A DNA stretch of 64,000 nucleotides from Paraburkholderia caribensis (GTDB taxonomy: Bacteria; Pseudomonadota; Gammaproteobacteria; Burkholderiales; Burkholderiaceae): assembly GCF_002902945.1 (NCBI RefSeq), contig NZ_CP026102.1:2604001-2668000 (forward strand), written 5' to 3'. The notes under the pieces are model-generated. The model was given only the letters and a program-made list of their open reading frames with translations. It was not told where the DNA came from and ran no database searches. Each line of letters opens with the position of its first letter. Within the stretch, counting starts at the first letter, position 1. This document shows positions 53,766 to 62,361 of the stretch, one piece after another. Both the position numbers and the translations under genes were made by a program.

Positions 53766-54695
53766 TCAGTTCTGACCGTTTCCCTGGATCACGCGCTTGC
53801 GGCCCGCCTTGACCTTCGCGGTCTGCGCATCGTCCCAGTCGTAAAAGCCCGCGCCGCTGCGCACGCCGACGCGCCCCGCCTGCACGTGCTCGCGCAGCAG
53901 ATCGAGCACGTCTTCGTCTTTGGCAAGCGCCGGCATCAGGTGCGTGCTGATATCGACGAAGGTATCGAGGCCGCCCATGTCCGCACCTTCGAACGGCCCG
54001 ACGATGCCCCAGCGCTTGCCGAGCGAGGCCTTCATCACGCGGTCGACGACATCCGGCGTCGCCGCGCCCGAGCGCACGATGTTCAGCGCTTCGCGCAGCA
54101 CCGCGAATTGCAGCCGGTTGCCCACGAAGCCCGGAATCGCTTTCGACAGCACGACGGGTTCCATGCCGATCGCGTGCATCAACGTGACTGTCGTGTCGAT
54201 TGCGTGCTGCGCGGTGTCGCGGCCCGGCACGACTTCGACGAGCGGAATCATGTGCGGCGGATTCCAGAAGTGCGCGATCAAAAAGCGTTCCGGCGCGCGC
54301 AGCGGCGCGGTCAACTGCTCGGGCGGAAAGCCGCTCGTGTTGCTGGCGAGGATCGCGTCGTCGCGCAGCACTCCGTTCAACTGCGCGTAGAGGCGATGCT
54401 TCAGGTCGAGCACTTCGGGAATCGCCTCGATCACGATATGCGCGTCCGCCATGGCGTCGAGCGTGGCGCTCGTTTCAATGCGCGACAGCGCGTCGTCTTT
54501 TGCCTGTCCGTCGATGCGCCCTGCGTCGATCAGTTCGTCGAGCACGGCGCCCGCTTTGAGCGCGACGCTTTCGAGCCGCGCCGCATCGACGTCGTGGACG
54601 ATCGTCCTGTGTCCGTGCAGCGCGCTTTGCGTCGCAATGCCGACGCCCATCAATCCCGTTCCCACTACGCCTACGACTGGCTTGCTCAACCCCAT
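53766..54695 (-). CDS. 3-hydroxyacyl-CoA dehydrogenase
   Basis: 309 residues from ATG 54695 (MGLSKPVVGVVGTGLMG), with GACGGGGA upstream; an in-frame ATG at 54734 is less likely. NAD-binding GTGLMGVGIATQ at ~10-21, VIEAIPEVLDLKHRLYAQL, ILASNTSGFPPEQL, AHFWNPPHMIPLVEVVPG (catalytic His), GFVGNRLQFAVLREALNIV and a 3HCDH C-terminal domain. This is the short monofunctional form, as in 3-hydroxybutyryl-CoA or hydroxy-aromatic acyl-CoA oxidation. Probably co-transcribed with the flavin reductase gene downstream. Confidence 0.94.
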   Translation of the reverse strand: MGLSKPVVGVVGTGLMGVGIATQSALHGHRTIVHDVDAARLESVALKAGAVLDELIDAGRIDGQAKDDALSRIETSATLDAMADAHIVIEAIPEVLDLKHRLYAQLNGVLRDDAILASNTSGFPPEQLTAPLRAPERFLIAHFWNPPHMIPLVEVVPGRDTAQHAIDTTVTLMHAIGMEPVVLSKAIPGFVGNRLQFAVLREALNIVRSGAATPDVVDRVMKASLGKRWGIVGPFEGADMGGLDTFVDISTHLMPALAKDEDVLDLLREHVQAGRVGVRSGAGFYDWDDAQTAKVKAGRKRVIQGNGQN

Positions 54696-54768
54696 TCCCC
54701 GTCTGATGTGTTGTCCATTCAAGCTCACAAGCATAGCGCAGCGGGCATTTTTCCGACGCCGGATACGA

Positions 54769-54803
54769 CAGGGCCGGCGCGCTCTTGCGAGCGGCCGGCC
54801 CTG
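54769..54803. terminator. long GC-rich hairpin between the His-rich and 3HCDH genes
   Basis: CAGGGCCGGC-G-CGCTC / TTGC / GAGCG-GCCGGCCCTG: a 15-bp stem with one bulged G and a 4-nt loop. No T run on either strand. It lies 64 bp past the stop of the minus-strand small secreted protein, so it probably ends that transcript or protects its 3' end. Confidence 0.55.
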
Positions 54804-54866
54804 CGGTTGCGTCCTTCACTGTCCTTCGCACAGCGTTGGCGGCGTGAAGCGTGACGTCAAACCGTA

Positions 54867-55157
54867 TTAATAACGCGGCGGCGGCGGACGATGGTCGCGG
54901 TCATGGTACGGGCCGCGATCGTGCGGATGGTGACGCATCCATTCGTCATGCGCCCAATAGCGGTGGCCGTCATAGTAACGGTCGCCGTGCCAGCCAATGT
55001 TGACGTGCACGCCCACCGGCATCATGTGCGGCTGCTCATAAACAGGCGGCGTGTGGACGGGCGCGTATTGCGCAAAGGCGCTGCCTGCGCCAAGCAGTGC
55101 GCCGCCAGCGATCAGCGCGGCGACGATCGAACGCGAAGTCTTCTTGATGGCATTCAT
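54867..55157 (-). CDS. small secreted His/Pro-rich protein of unknown function
   Basis: 96 residues. Signal peptide MNAIKKTSRSIVAALIAGGALLGAGSAFAQ, followed by a 66-residue mature part rich in His, Tyr, Asp and Pro (GWHGDRYYDGHRYWAHDEWMRHHPHDRG, ending PPPPRY). GGGAGAA precedes the ATG. Similar small secreted proteins with W-H-x-x-x-Y-Y-D-G-H-R-Y-W motifs are common in Burkholderiales. The His/Asp clusters could bind metal, but this is a guess. Confidence 0.85.
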   Translation of the reverse strand: MNAIKKTSRSIVAALIAGGALLGAGSAFAQYAPVHTPPVYEQPHMMPVGVHVNIGWHGDRYYDGHRYWAHDEWMRHHPHDRGPYHDRDHRPPPPRY

Positions 55158-55598
55158 GGCTATTCTCCCTTTCGAGTTTCGTTGCGAGCGACGGCTGGAT
55201 CGACCGGGACGGTCTCGAGATTCGCCGTTCGCTTGAGACCCACTTTAGCCGCGCAGACCATTGACAGACGTGAGGACTTGTAAGCGCACATTTCATACGA
55301 CACAGGCGGCAGGTGCGGGCTCGTAAGAGGATTTGCCGTGTTTTCGGAAGGATGTGCGGGGTTTGGCTATGCGCGATGGATCAGCGCCCGCGGAACCGCT
55401 GTTACATTCATTTCGGCGTGGAAATAATAGGCCGGTGATTACGACGGTCCGCGCAACGATGGGAGCGTCGTTGTTCGAGGCTTATGGTTTTTCAGGGGCG
55501 GAAAAACAAAAGCCCGGCAAGGCCGGGCTTTTCAGATTCGCCGCGTCTGGATGGCGGCGAGATGCGCAGTGCAACGTCTTTTTAAGGGCGCCTACCGA
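55158..55598. other. 441-bp region without a convincing gene
   Basis: It separates two minus-strand genes. An open frame on the + strand at 55333-55602 has no ribosome site and runs through a terminator and into the antisense of the 52-codon gene, so it is not called. The only structured feature is the hairpin at 55508-55532. Confidence 0.6.
55508..55532 (-). terminator. rho-independent terminator after the 52-codon gene
   Basis: AAAAGCCCGGC-AAG-GCCGGGCTTTT palindrome. On the minus strand it is followed by GTTTTTCC, giving an effective T tract. It lies 67 nt past the stop of the minus-strand small gene. On the + strand only TTTT follows. Confidence 0.85.
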
Positions 55599-55757
55599 TT
55601 AGTCGGTAAGACGGACGCCGAACAAGGTTGCTTGCGACTTGCGAACACGCTCCGCTTCGCGGTGACGTGCTTCGTACGAATAATCCGAATCCAGAGGCAA
55701 GTGAGGCGACGCGAAGAGGTCGCTAACCTTTTGGAACAGCGCGAAAAGATAGTTCAT
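55599..55757 (-). CDS. 52-residue protein of unknown function
   Basis: A short gene: ATG at 55757 with GGGAG 5 nt upstream and TAA at 55601-55599. The protein starts MNYLFALFQKVSDLFASPHL, an amphipathic helix, and continues with a charged helix EARHREAERVRKSQATLFGVRLTD. No signal peptide or full membrane span. Promoter-side twin AGGGTTTTCCCT boxes and a proper terminator support it as a real transcript. It is reminiscent of short Burkholderia proteins such as DUF3563, but I cannot confirm the family. Confidence 0.8.
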   Translation of the reverse strand: MNYLFALFQKVSDLFASPHLPLDSDYSYEARHREAERVRKSQATLFGVRLTD

Positions 55758-55783
55758 GGCGACTCCCGGTTGGTTGGTGGTGC

Positions 55784-55820
55784 AGGGTTTTCCCTTAGAT
55801 AGAAGTATAGGGTTTTCCCT
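55784..55820 (-). promoter_or_regulatory. twin AGGGTTTTCCCT boxes upstream of the 52-codon gene
   Basis: Identical 12-bp boxes with AGGG/CCCT dyad ends at 55784-55795 and 55809-55820, 25 bp apart centre to centre. On the minus strand TATACT, a good -10, lies between them. They start 27 bp upstream of the small gene's ATG. Likely binding sites for a dimeric regulator; the regulator is unknown. Confidence 0.65.
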
Positions 55821-56115
55821 AGAATAAAGCTAGTGCAATGCAGCAATTTTTTGATGTGGTTGTTTGCCGCATGGCGTCTCAGGCGATATTGCATCGCACC
55901 ACGCCCGCAGCATAAGGCTTCCAGACTCGTCCCTTTTTCTTGCAGAACCGATGCGTGGATACAACGGCGGGCGACCATGTCGGCGGCGCCGTTTGCGGCA
56001 GACGGTTAGTTGCGCTTCGCGCGACCTCCCGTCGGAGCGGTAGCGCTCGGACGGCGGCTCAAGGCAGGAATCGGAGAAAGCGCGCCACGCACAGGGCGCG
56101 CCCGGCGTGCGAAGA
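55821..56115. other. 295-bp region without a recognised gene
   Basis: It lies between the boxes and the 3' end of the 421-residue membrane protein gene. Open frames here are short, lack ribosome sites and have no recognisable composition. I see no hairpin with a T run. Confidence 0.5.
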
Positions 56116-57381
56116 CTAGTGAGTGTGCGCTGACTTGCGCTTCTGGGCGTGCTGCGCATGCGCCACATGCGTTTCGGCGGGTCTGGCTGCCGCCGGAGCG
56201 ACGGGTGCGGGAGCCGCTGGCGCCGTCGGAGCCTGGGAGGCGACAGGAAGGCTCGTGGTCGACGAATCCGTGTCGAGCAGCGTCGCTAGCGTCGCCTGCT
56301 GGTTCAGCAGCATCTGTTCGATGCGCTGTTCGTGCGCGGTCGACTGATGCGAGAGGCGAAACAGCAGCAACGTCTGCGCGATGCCAATCGCGATCGTCAT
56401 CAGCAAGGCGCAGACGACGATCGTCAGCATCCATTTCATGCGCCGCGTGTGGTCGTCGGCGGCACGGCGCTGGTCAGCGATCACGCCATAGAGCGCATCG
56501 ACGGTATCGGCGAACGCGGTGGCGCGGGCATGGTCCAGTTCGGGCGTGGCGCGCGGCGCATGCGTCTGCGATGGCGGAACGTACGACGCGGCTCGCGCGG
56601 GCTGTTCGTTCGAGACCGCCGCGCTCGCATCATGCGCGGATACGTTGGACGGGGCCTCCGGTGCTGTTTTGCTATCTGAGTGCGTGACGCGCTGCGCCAA
56701 ACCGCCCGCCGCGGGCGATCGCTCGCTTTGGGTATCGACGGCGGCGTCGGGAAGCGCGGCATGTGCCGCGGGCGAAATCTGACGCAGCGCCGTGACGCTG
56801 CGCACCACGCTCGCCGCCGCCAGCGACGCAGCCTGTGGCGGCGCATCGGAAGCCGCGTCGGCAGCCGGTTTCGCCGCCGCCGGCGCAACTTCGCTTTCGA
56901 CCGAAGCAGCCAGCGCTCGTCCGTCAGCGAGACTTTCGGCGGCAGCCGGCTCCGGCGCGCCCGCTTCCGTGTCGATCAGCATCTGGCCGTCATGCAGCCC
57001 GGCACCCGCTGCCAGATCCTTCGGCTGCGCCGCGCCACGCATCGCGCGCGCGGCAGTTTTCCCTTCCGCACCCGCCGCAAAGCCTACGCCATCCGGCGCG
57101 CCGACCGCCGCCAACACGACATCGGGTAATTCGAAGCCCTGCAGCGTGCCTTGCCGCACGTCGATGCTCATTGCCTGCTGCTCGGCGCGCGCGGTGTCGT
57201 CGGGGAAGAGGTCGAGCGTGCTGCCGTCGCGCGCGGCATCGCTCAGTTGCGCGAGACGCTGCGCCGAGCGCGCGGCGCGCGCAAGCTTCTTTTCGGTTTC
57301 GGGGGAGACAGTGGACGTGCGCCGATTCTGCGAACGGGCGCGCGACGGGCGGGAAATCGTGGATTCTGCGGAATCTGCCAT
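56116..57381 (-). CDS. hypothetical single-span membrane protein
   Basis: 421 residues, not recognised. The N-terminal ~315 residues are cytoplasmic in appearance: a basic Arg/Ser start, KKLARAARSAQRLAQLSDAARDGSTLDLFPDD, then low-complexity Ala/Pro/Glu-rich sequence. One membrane helix at ~317-340 (LTIVVCALLMTIAIGIAQTLLLF) is followed by a short coiled coil (AHEQRIEQMLLNQQATLATLL) and an Ala/Pro-rich tail ending with His/Lys (AHAQHAQKRKSAHTH). The layout is of a scaffold or tether. Monocistronic; codon usage is like its neighbours, which argues that it is expressed. Confidence 0.8.
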   Translation of the reverse strand: MADSAESTISRPSRARSQNRRTSTVSPETEKKLARAARSAQRLAQLSDAARDGSTLDLFPDDTARAEQQAMSIDVRQGTLQGFELPDVVLAAVGAPDGVGFAAGAEGKTAARAMRGAAQPKDLAAGAGLHDGQMLIDTEAGAPEPAAAESLADGRALAASVESEVAPAAAKPAADAASDAPPQAASLAAASVVRSVTALRQISPAAHAALPDAAVDTQSERSPAAGGLAQRVTHSDSKTAPEAPSNVSAHDASAAVSNEQPARAASYVPPSQTHAPRATPELDHARATAFADTVDALYGVIADQRRAADDHTRRMKWMLTIVVCALLMTIAIGIAQTLLLFRLSHQSTAHEQRIEQMLLNQQATLATLLDTDSSTTSLPVASQAPTAPAAPAPVAPAAARPAETHVAHAQHAQKRKSAHTH

Positions 57382-57555
57382 GTAGGAAAAGCGGGAACGC
57401 AGCGTTCGTCGCCATTCATGGCGCCCGTCAGCGCTGCTGTCGGTATTTTTCTAGAGCCTGCATTGTCTCATGCAAAGAGGGTCACAGAAGTGGATCGCAG
57501 CCTTTTTGGGACGGCATTTCGCGCGCCGCGCCGGAAGATCATGGGCAGATCACGC

Positions 57556-58242
57556 TCACGCCGGCTCGCCATTGTCGCGAAACTCCTTGACGCCCTGGAT
57601 GGCGCGCAACTGACCGCAGATCGCCGCATACTCCGTCGATGAGACGCGGTGCAGCGTGATCGTCACTTCGTCCAATTGCGCGTCGTCGTCGCTCTGCTGC
57701 ATGATGAACTGCTTGACGCGCGGGCTCGCCGGACCGAGAGCCTCGTGCAGCGTATGAAACGTCATCGAGCCGCGCTCGACCAGCAGCGACAGCTGGCGGC
57801 GCTGCTTGACCGTGATGAAGCGCTTTTCGATCGGTTTGATCCCGGCCAGGATGATCAGAATGATGATCGTCGCGGCGATCGACGCCGTGTACAATCCGCC
57901 GCCGACGGCCAGCCCGATCGCGGCGACGGACCACAGGCTCGCGGCTGTCGTCAGGCCGCGGATGATCTCGCCGCGCAGCAGGATCGACCCGGCGCCGAGA
58001 AAGCCGATACCGGACACGACCTGCGCGGCGATCCGCGACGGGTCGAGCACGACGTGCTGGTTGCCGAGCACATCCGCGAAGCCGAACGCCGACACGATCA
58101 TGATGAGCGTCGAGCCGACGCACACCAGCATATGCGTGCGCAGCCCGGCCGCCCACGAAAGCCGCTCGCGCTCGAAGCCGATCACGCTGCCGAGTGCCGC
58201 CGCGAGCACGAGCCGGGAAATGAGTTCGAAATTGCCGATCAT
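57556..58242 (-). CDS. MgtC/SapB-family membrane protein
   Basis: 228 residues. Four to five spans in the first ~140 residues with family motifs AAALGSVIGFERERLSWAAGLRTHMLVCVGSTLIM, QVVSGIGFLGAGSILLRGEIIRGLTTAASLWSVAAIGLAVGGG. A cytoplasmic ACT-like C-terminal domain follows (~145-228). MgtC-type proteins modulate Mg2+/phosphate homeostasis and ATP synthase in intracellular growth; other members have unknown roles. AAGGAGAACAAC precedes the ATG. Confidence 0.93.
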   Translation of the reverse strand: MIGNFELISRLVLAAALGSVIGFERERLSWAAGLRTHMLVCVGSTLIMIVSAFGFADVLGNQHVVLDPSRIAAQVVSGIGFLGAGSILLRGEIIRGLTTAASLWSVAAIGLAVGGGLYTASIAATIIILIILAGIKPIEKRFITVKQRRQLSLLVERGSMTFHTLHEALGPASPRVKQFIMQQSDDDAQLDEVTITLHRVSSTEYAAICGQLRAIQGVKEFRDNGEPA

Positions 58243-58411
58243 GTTGTTCTCCTTGTGATGTCGCCGGTTGCCTGTGTCTTTGTCTTTGCCCTCGCCCTTG
58301 CCGTTGTCTTACGGCGCGTGCGCCCTGATGCCCGGTGCGCGCCGATTGGCTTATGCTGCAGCATCGGCGGGTACGGCTTCGCCTTCCATTCCTATTTCGA
58401 TCTTCCGCACC

Positions 58412-59512
58412 ATGAATGCAACAACATCGACGCCTGAGCTCGCGGCCGCGCTACGCGAGCATTTCGCGCGCGTCATCCTGCCGATCTGGCGAGGCCCGGG
58501 TTTCAACGCCGCGCTCGGACTGCCCTACGAAGCCGTCGCCGCCGACGGCCGCACGCCGCTGCCCGTCACCCGTTACCGCGCAATGGCGTGTGCGCGGCAG
58601 TTGTTCGTTTTCGCGCTGGCAGGCGAGATGCAGCATGCGCAGCGTCTGTTCGAATCGCTGACCCGTATCTTTCAGGACAGCACGCATGGCGGATGGTTCT
58701 ATAGCGTGGACGCACAAGGCGTGCCGCTCGACACCACCAAGGACTTGTACACCCACGCGTTCGTGGTGTTCGCATGTGCCGAATACGGCGCGCGTTCGGG
58801 CAACCGCGATGCGCTGGACATTGTGCATCGCGCGTCGTCGCTGATCGAGGACCGCTTTGCTGCCCGTGACGGCCTGTTGCACGCCGCGCTCGATGCCGGC
58901 TTCTCGGGTACGGACGACATGCCGCTGCAAAACCCGCTGATGCATCTGACGGAGGCATGGCTCGCGGCGCGCGCCGCTACACAGGACGCCGCGTTCGATA
59001 CGGCGCTCGCGAAGCTCGGTGACGCCATTGCGCGTGCTTTCGTGCATCAGCCGACGGGGTGTATTGCCGAATTGCCCGTCGGTAGTGCGGATAACCGGCT
59101 TGAGCCGGGGCATCAGTTCGAATGGTTCTGGCTCGTGCGGCAGGCGGGCGATGTGCTGGCCGGGTCGGGTTTGCGCGAGGCGCTCGCGCGTGCGTTTTTG
59201 TTCGCGCACGAAAGGGGTGTCGATGCGGCGACGGGCGGCGTGCACGCGGCGCTCGATGAAGCGGGCGGGGTCAAGGATTCAACGCAGCGGATCTGGGCGC
59301 AGACGGAGTATCTGCGTGCACTTGCCGTGCATCATGATGATGATGTGCGGGCAGTGTTGCCGCAGCAGATTGGGCGGTTCCAGCCGCGGTTTTTGAATGC
59401 GCAGGGCTGGGTGGAATGCAGGACGCAAACGGGTGAGGTTTCGCGGGCGGAGATGCCTTCGACGACGCCGTATCATCTTGCTACTGCTTATGCGGCGTTG
59501 CCTGGGGTTTGA
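58412..59512 (+). CDS. AGE-family epimerase/isomerase
   Basis: 366 residues from ATG 58412; the frame is open 48 codons upstream but those codons give low-complexity sequence. An (alpha/alpha)6 barrel: RYRAMACARQLFVFALAGEMQHAQRLFESL, GGWFYSVDAQGVPLDTTKDLYTHAFVVFACAEY (Lys/Asp/Tyr/His active-site strand), NPLMHLTEAWLAA, EPGHQFEWFWLVRQAG (catalytic His) and STQRIWAQTEYLRAL. Members interconvert aldose and ketose sugars or epimerise N-acyl-glucosamine; D-mannose or related isomerase is likely here. Followed after ~50 bp by the tandem repeats before R3. Confidence 0.92.
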   Translation: MNATTSTPELAAALREHFARVILPIWRGPGFNAALGLPYEAVAADGRTPLPVTRYRAMACARQLFVFALAGEMQHAQRLFESLTRIFQDSTHGGWFYSVDAQGVPLDTTKDLYTHAFVVFACAEYGARSGNRDALDIVHRASSLIEDRFAARDGLLHAALDAGFSGTDDMPLQNPLMHLTEAWLAARAATQDAAFDTALAKLGDAIARAFVHQPTGCIAELPVGSADNRLEPGHQFEWFWLVRQAGDVLAGSGLREALARAFLFAHERGVDAATGGVHAALDEAGGVKDSTQRIWAQTEYLRALAVHHDDDVRAVLPQQIGRFQPRFLNAQGWVECRTQTGEVSRAEMPSTTPYHLATAYAALPGV

Positions 59513-59566
59513 TTTTTTTTGTTTCGGGTTCGCGGGGTGGGGGGCGGTTTGCTCGGGGTTTGCGCT

Positions 59567-59743
59567 GGCATCCGCCGTTCGTTAGCGTGCTTCATTCGTC
59601 GCCGTTTGGTTTTGGTCTTTGCGTTGGCATCCGCGAATTGTTAGCGTGCTTCACGCGTCGCCGTTTGGTTTTGGTCTTTGCGTTGGCATCCGCGAATTGT
59701 TAGCGTGCTTCACGCGTCGCCGTTTGGTTTTGGTCTTTGCGTT
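59567..59743. repeat. three tandem 59-bp units left of R3
   Basis: GGCATCCGC... starts recur at 59567, 59626, 59685 and 59744, exactly 59 bp apart. The second and third units are identical as read; the first differs at a few bases. Each unit equals the outer flank of the palindromic elements (GGCATCCGCGAATTGTTAGC + GTGCTTCACGCGTCGCC) plus a linker GTTTGGTTTTGGTCTTTGC. The fourth copy merges into R3, where GTCGCC is followed by CCTGTGCGG instead of GTTTGG. Confidence 0.92.
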
Positions 59744-60396
59744 GGCATCCGCGAATTGTTAGCGTGCTTCACACGTCGCCCCTGTGCGGGGCGGCACCTA
59801 CTTTTCTTTGCCGCCGCAAAGAAAAGTAGGCAAAAGAAAGCGGCTCACACCGCCAGCACTAATACTTGCCTGAGGGCCCCCAAAGGTTCTTACGCTTCAC
59901 ACGGCAATCACGTGCCGCACGTTCGTTGCCAGCGCGTCGAGCAATCGCCTCACCCACTTCATGCGCCCGTACAAGGGCCAGCGGCAGCCAATGGCATGCG
60001 CCGCCAAGGTGGCAAACTGTGTGTAGGGTGTCGCGCCGCAAAGCTTGGCGCTCTTACCAGAAACACCAATCCTGCTACACAGTCCGGAGTGATGCGCGTA
60101 TGGCGCGAAAGGCGACACACAGTTTGCCACCTGGGCGGCCGTGGACTGTCTGGCGCGGCGTGCTGCGACGGGGGAGCGTGAAGCGGGTGAGGCGTACAGC
60201 GAGAGCGTTGGCAACGCACGCAAACCGGTGCGTTGCCGTGTGAAGTGTGGGGACGTTGGGGGCCCGTGGGCAGACGTCAAGAACTGGCGGTTTGAGCCGC
60301 TTTCTTTTGCCTACTTTTCTTTGCGGCGGCAAAGAAAAGTAGGTGCCGCCCCGCACAGGGGCGACGCATGCGGGCCACAAACAAATCGCGGATGCC
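59744..60396. repeat. palindromic element R3 (653 bp)
   Basis: Between convergent genes (AGE epimerase + and chemoreceptor -). Outer arms at 59773-59853 and 60287-60367 match R1 with few differences. The left middle arm is type B (ACTTGCCTGAGGGCCCCCAA and AGGTTCTTACG, 59864-59894). The right middle arm is type A (GGGGACGTTGGGGGCCCGTG). Inner inverted repeat with GGCAAACTGTGTG and complement present. The centre keeps GCTTGGCGCTCTTACC but is otherwise the most diverged of the four. The right flank is also diverged (GCATGCGGGCCACAAACAAATCG). A further GCAAAA-type run lies to the right (~60450-60500). Confidence 0.92.
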
Positions 60397-60512
60397 AGCG
60401 CAAAACCCAGGCGAACCAGAACCGCCCCCGCCGCGAAGACGCAAACACGTTCCCAAGAGCAAGAGCAAAAAGCAAAAAGCAAAAGCAAAAAGCAAAAACA
60501 GAAAACCCGCGT

Positions 60513-62120
60513 TCAAACAAAAGCTTCCCCGCCGAGCCCCGGCGCCCCCTGCCGCCTCCGATCCGCGACCAACACCACATCAGAAATCTCAAACGCAGCC
60601 ACCGCATCCTTCATCTGCCGCGTTTGCTGATGCAGCGAAGAAGCCGCCGCCGCAGCCTCCTCCACGAGTGCCGCGTTTTGCTGCGTCATCTCATCCATCT
60701 GCACGACGGCCTGATTGACCTGCTCAATACCCGTGCTCTGCTCCAGCGATGAAGCGCTGATCTCGGCCATCATCTGCGTGACCCGCGAAATCGACTCCGA
60801 TACATTGCGCATCGCTTCGCCCGCGCGCTCGACCAGCACCGACCCACCCTGAATCTCCGCGACCGACTCGCTGATCAGTTGCTTGATCTCCTTCGCCGAC
60901 TGCGCGCTGCGCTGCGCGAGACCGCGCACTTCACCCGCGACAACTGCAAAACCGCGTCCCTGCTCGCCCGCGCGCGCGGCCTCGACGGCCGCATTCAACG
61001 CAAGAATGTTGGTCTGGAACGCGATCCCGTCGATCACTGTGATGATCTCCGCAATACGGTCCGAGCTTTGCGCAATGCCGTGCATCTTCGCGACAACCTG
61101 ATTGACCACGTCACTGCCGTGCGAGGTCGCATCGAGCGCCGTCTCCGCCAGCGCATTCGCTTCGCGTGCGTGGTCGGCGTTCTGGCGCACGGTCGCCGTC
61201 AACTCTTCCATGCTCGACGCCGTCTCTTCGAGCGATGCAGCCTGATTCTCTGTGCGCGCCGACAGATCGGCATTGCCCGTGGCGATTTCGTCGGCGCCGA
61301 TATAGATCGAATCGGCGGCTTCACGCACGGTCTTCACGGTACGCGCGACGCTCGCCTGCATCACCGACAGGCCCAGGAACAAGCGCCCGATCTCATTCGT
61401 GCCGCGCGCTTCGATCGGCTGGTTCAGGCGGCCTTGCGCGATTCGCTCGAAGTGCCGTCCCGCTTCTTCCAGCGGACCCACGACGCCGCGCCGCAACGCC
61501 ACATATACGCCCGCCGTGCCCGCCAGCAGTAGCGCCAGAATGACGAGGCCAACCGAGCGGAACAGCGTCTGACGTGCGTCGATCGAATCCATCGACGCGC
61601 GGCCCGTCGCGTCGCCGAATTGCGTGAAGTTGTGCAGCTCGGTCAGATACGCGTCCTGCATGCCTTGGGTCGGCTGGTCGAGGAACGCCTGAATATTGCC
61701 CGCGTCGAGGTATTGCGCGAGCTCGCCGAGCGCAGTGTGAATCTTCTGGTACTTCTCGTTGAGTGCGGCGGCGCGCGCGTTGTTTTCGTCGTTGAGTTTC
61801 GGGGCGGTCATGAAGACCGCGAACGACCGGTCCGCGGCAGCGAGCTGCTCGCGCGCGTGCTGGACGATATCGGTCGGTTCCGCGCCGCCGCGCACCATCC
61901 GCGTGCCGGCGCGCGACAGGTTGATGCGTGCGTCCATCAGACGCTGCGTCGTCTCATTGACGGCATTCACCTGATGCAGCGCGACGTTCGCGAGATCGTT
62001 GACGTCGTCGTGCGTGCGGGTCATCGACCAGAACCCGAGCCCTTCCGTCACCAGCTGGAAAATACAGAAAGCGGCCAGAACACTTAACAAGCCTGAAGCG
62101 ACTTTGATCTTGCTGAACAT
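60513..62120 (-). CDS. methyl-accepting chemotaxis protein (Tar-type sensor)
   Basis: 535 residues. First span VASGLLSVLAAFCIFQLVTEGLGFW, a ~150-residue periplasmic four-helix bundle (TarH-like: RLMDARINLSRAGTRMVRGG, FAVFMTAPKL), second span LVILALLLAGTAGVYVAL, HAMP domain, and the hairpin IAFQTNILALNAAVEAARAGEQGRGFAVVAGEVRGLAQRSAQSAKEIK. The last ~35 residues are basic/hydrophobic with no CheR pentapeptide. It differs from the Cache receptor at 47973 in sensor type. Monocistronic. Confidence 0.95.
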   Translation of the reverse strand: MFSKIKVASGLLSVLAAFCIFQLVTEGLGFWSMTRTHDDVNDLANVALHQVNAVNETTQRLMDARINLSRAGTRMVRGGAEPTDIVQHAREQLAAADRSFAVFMTAPKLNDENNARAAALNEKYQKIHTALGELAQYLDAGNIQAFLDQPTQGMQDAYLTELHNFTQFGDATGRASMDSIDARQTLFRSVGLVILALLLAGTAGVYVALRRGVVGPLEEAGRHFERIAQGRLNQPIEARGTNEIGRLFLGLSVMQASVARTVKTVREAADSIYIGADEIATGNADLSARTENQAASLEETASSMEELTATVRQNADHAREANALAETALDATSHGSDVVNQVVAKMHGIAQSSDRIAEIITVIDGIAFQTNILALNAAVEAARAGEQGRGFAVVAGEVRGLAQRSAQSAKEIKQLISESVAEIQGGSVLVERAGEAMRNVSESISRVTQMMAEISASSLEQSTGIEQVNQAVVQMDEMTQQNAALVEEAAAAASSLHQQTRQMKDAVAAFEISDVVLVADRRRQGAPGLGGEAFV

Positions 62121-62292
62121 CGAAACACCTGAATTGCTGAGAAGGACGGGAGTGCATCCGGGTTTACGGCAATGTCAGGCGAAGCCTTGAGTGCTCGTCG
62201 GCAAAATTCCTGGCGCGTGAGTATTTCGGAAGCTTACGCGGTGCGATTACGTCGATTTACACAATAATTGCAGCGCCATTCTGCGAATTCCC

Positions 62293-62322
62293 TTGACGCG
62301 CTGCATTTACGCTTCCTAGAGT
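62293..62322 (+). promoter_or_regulatory. sigma70-like promoter of the thioesterase gene
   Basis: TTGACG (62293-62298), 18-bp spacer, TAGAGT (62317-62322). It lies 40 bp upstream of the preferred ATG. It also overlaps no visible operator. Confidence 0.6.
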
Positions 62323-62361
62323 GGGGACATCGCCATGCGGGTTATGCCCGAAGGAACGACG

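Noticed and set aside
55333..55602. 89-codon + strand frame
   Set aside because: No ribosome site, crosses an intrinsic terminator and overlaps the antisense of a better-supported small gene.
59567..59790. Possible CRISPR array
   Set aside because: The 59-bp units are contiguous and identical, without unique spacers, and there are no cas genes.
60883..62087. Plus-strand frames under the second chemoreceptor gene
   Set aside because: Antisense shadows of a conserved gene.
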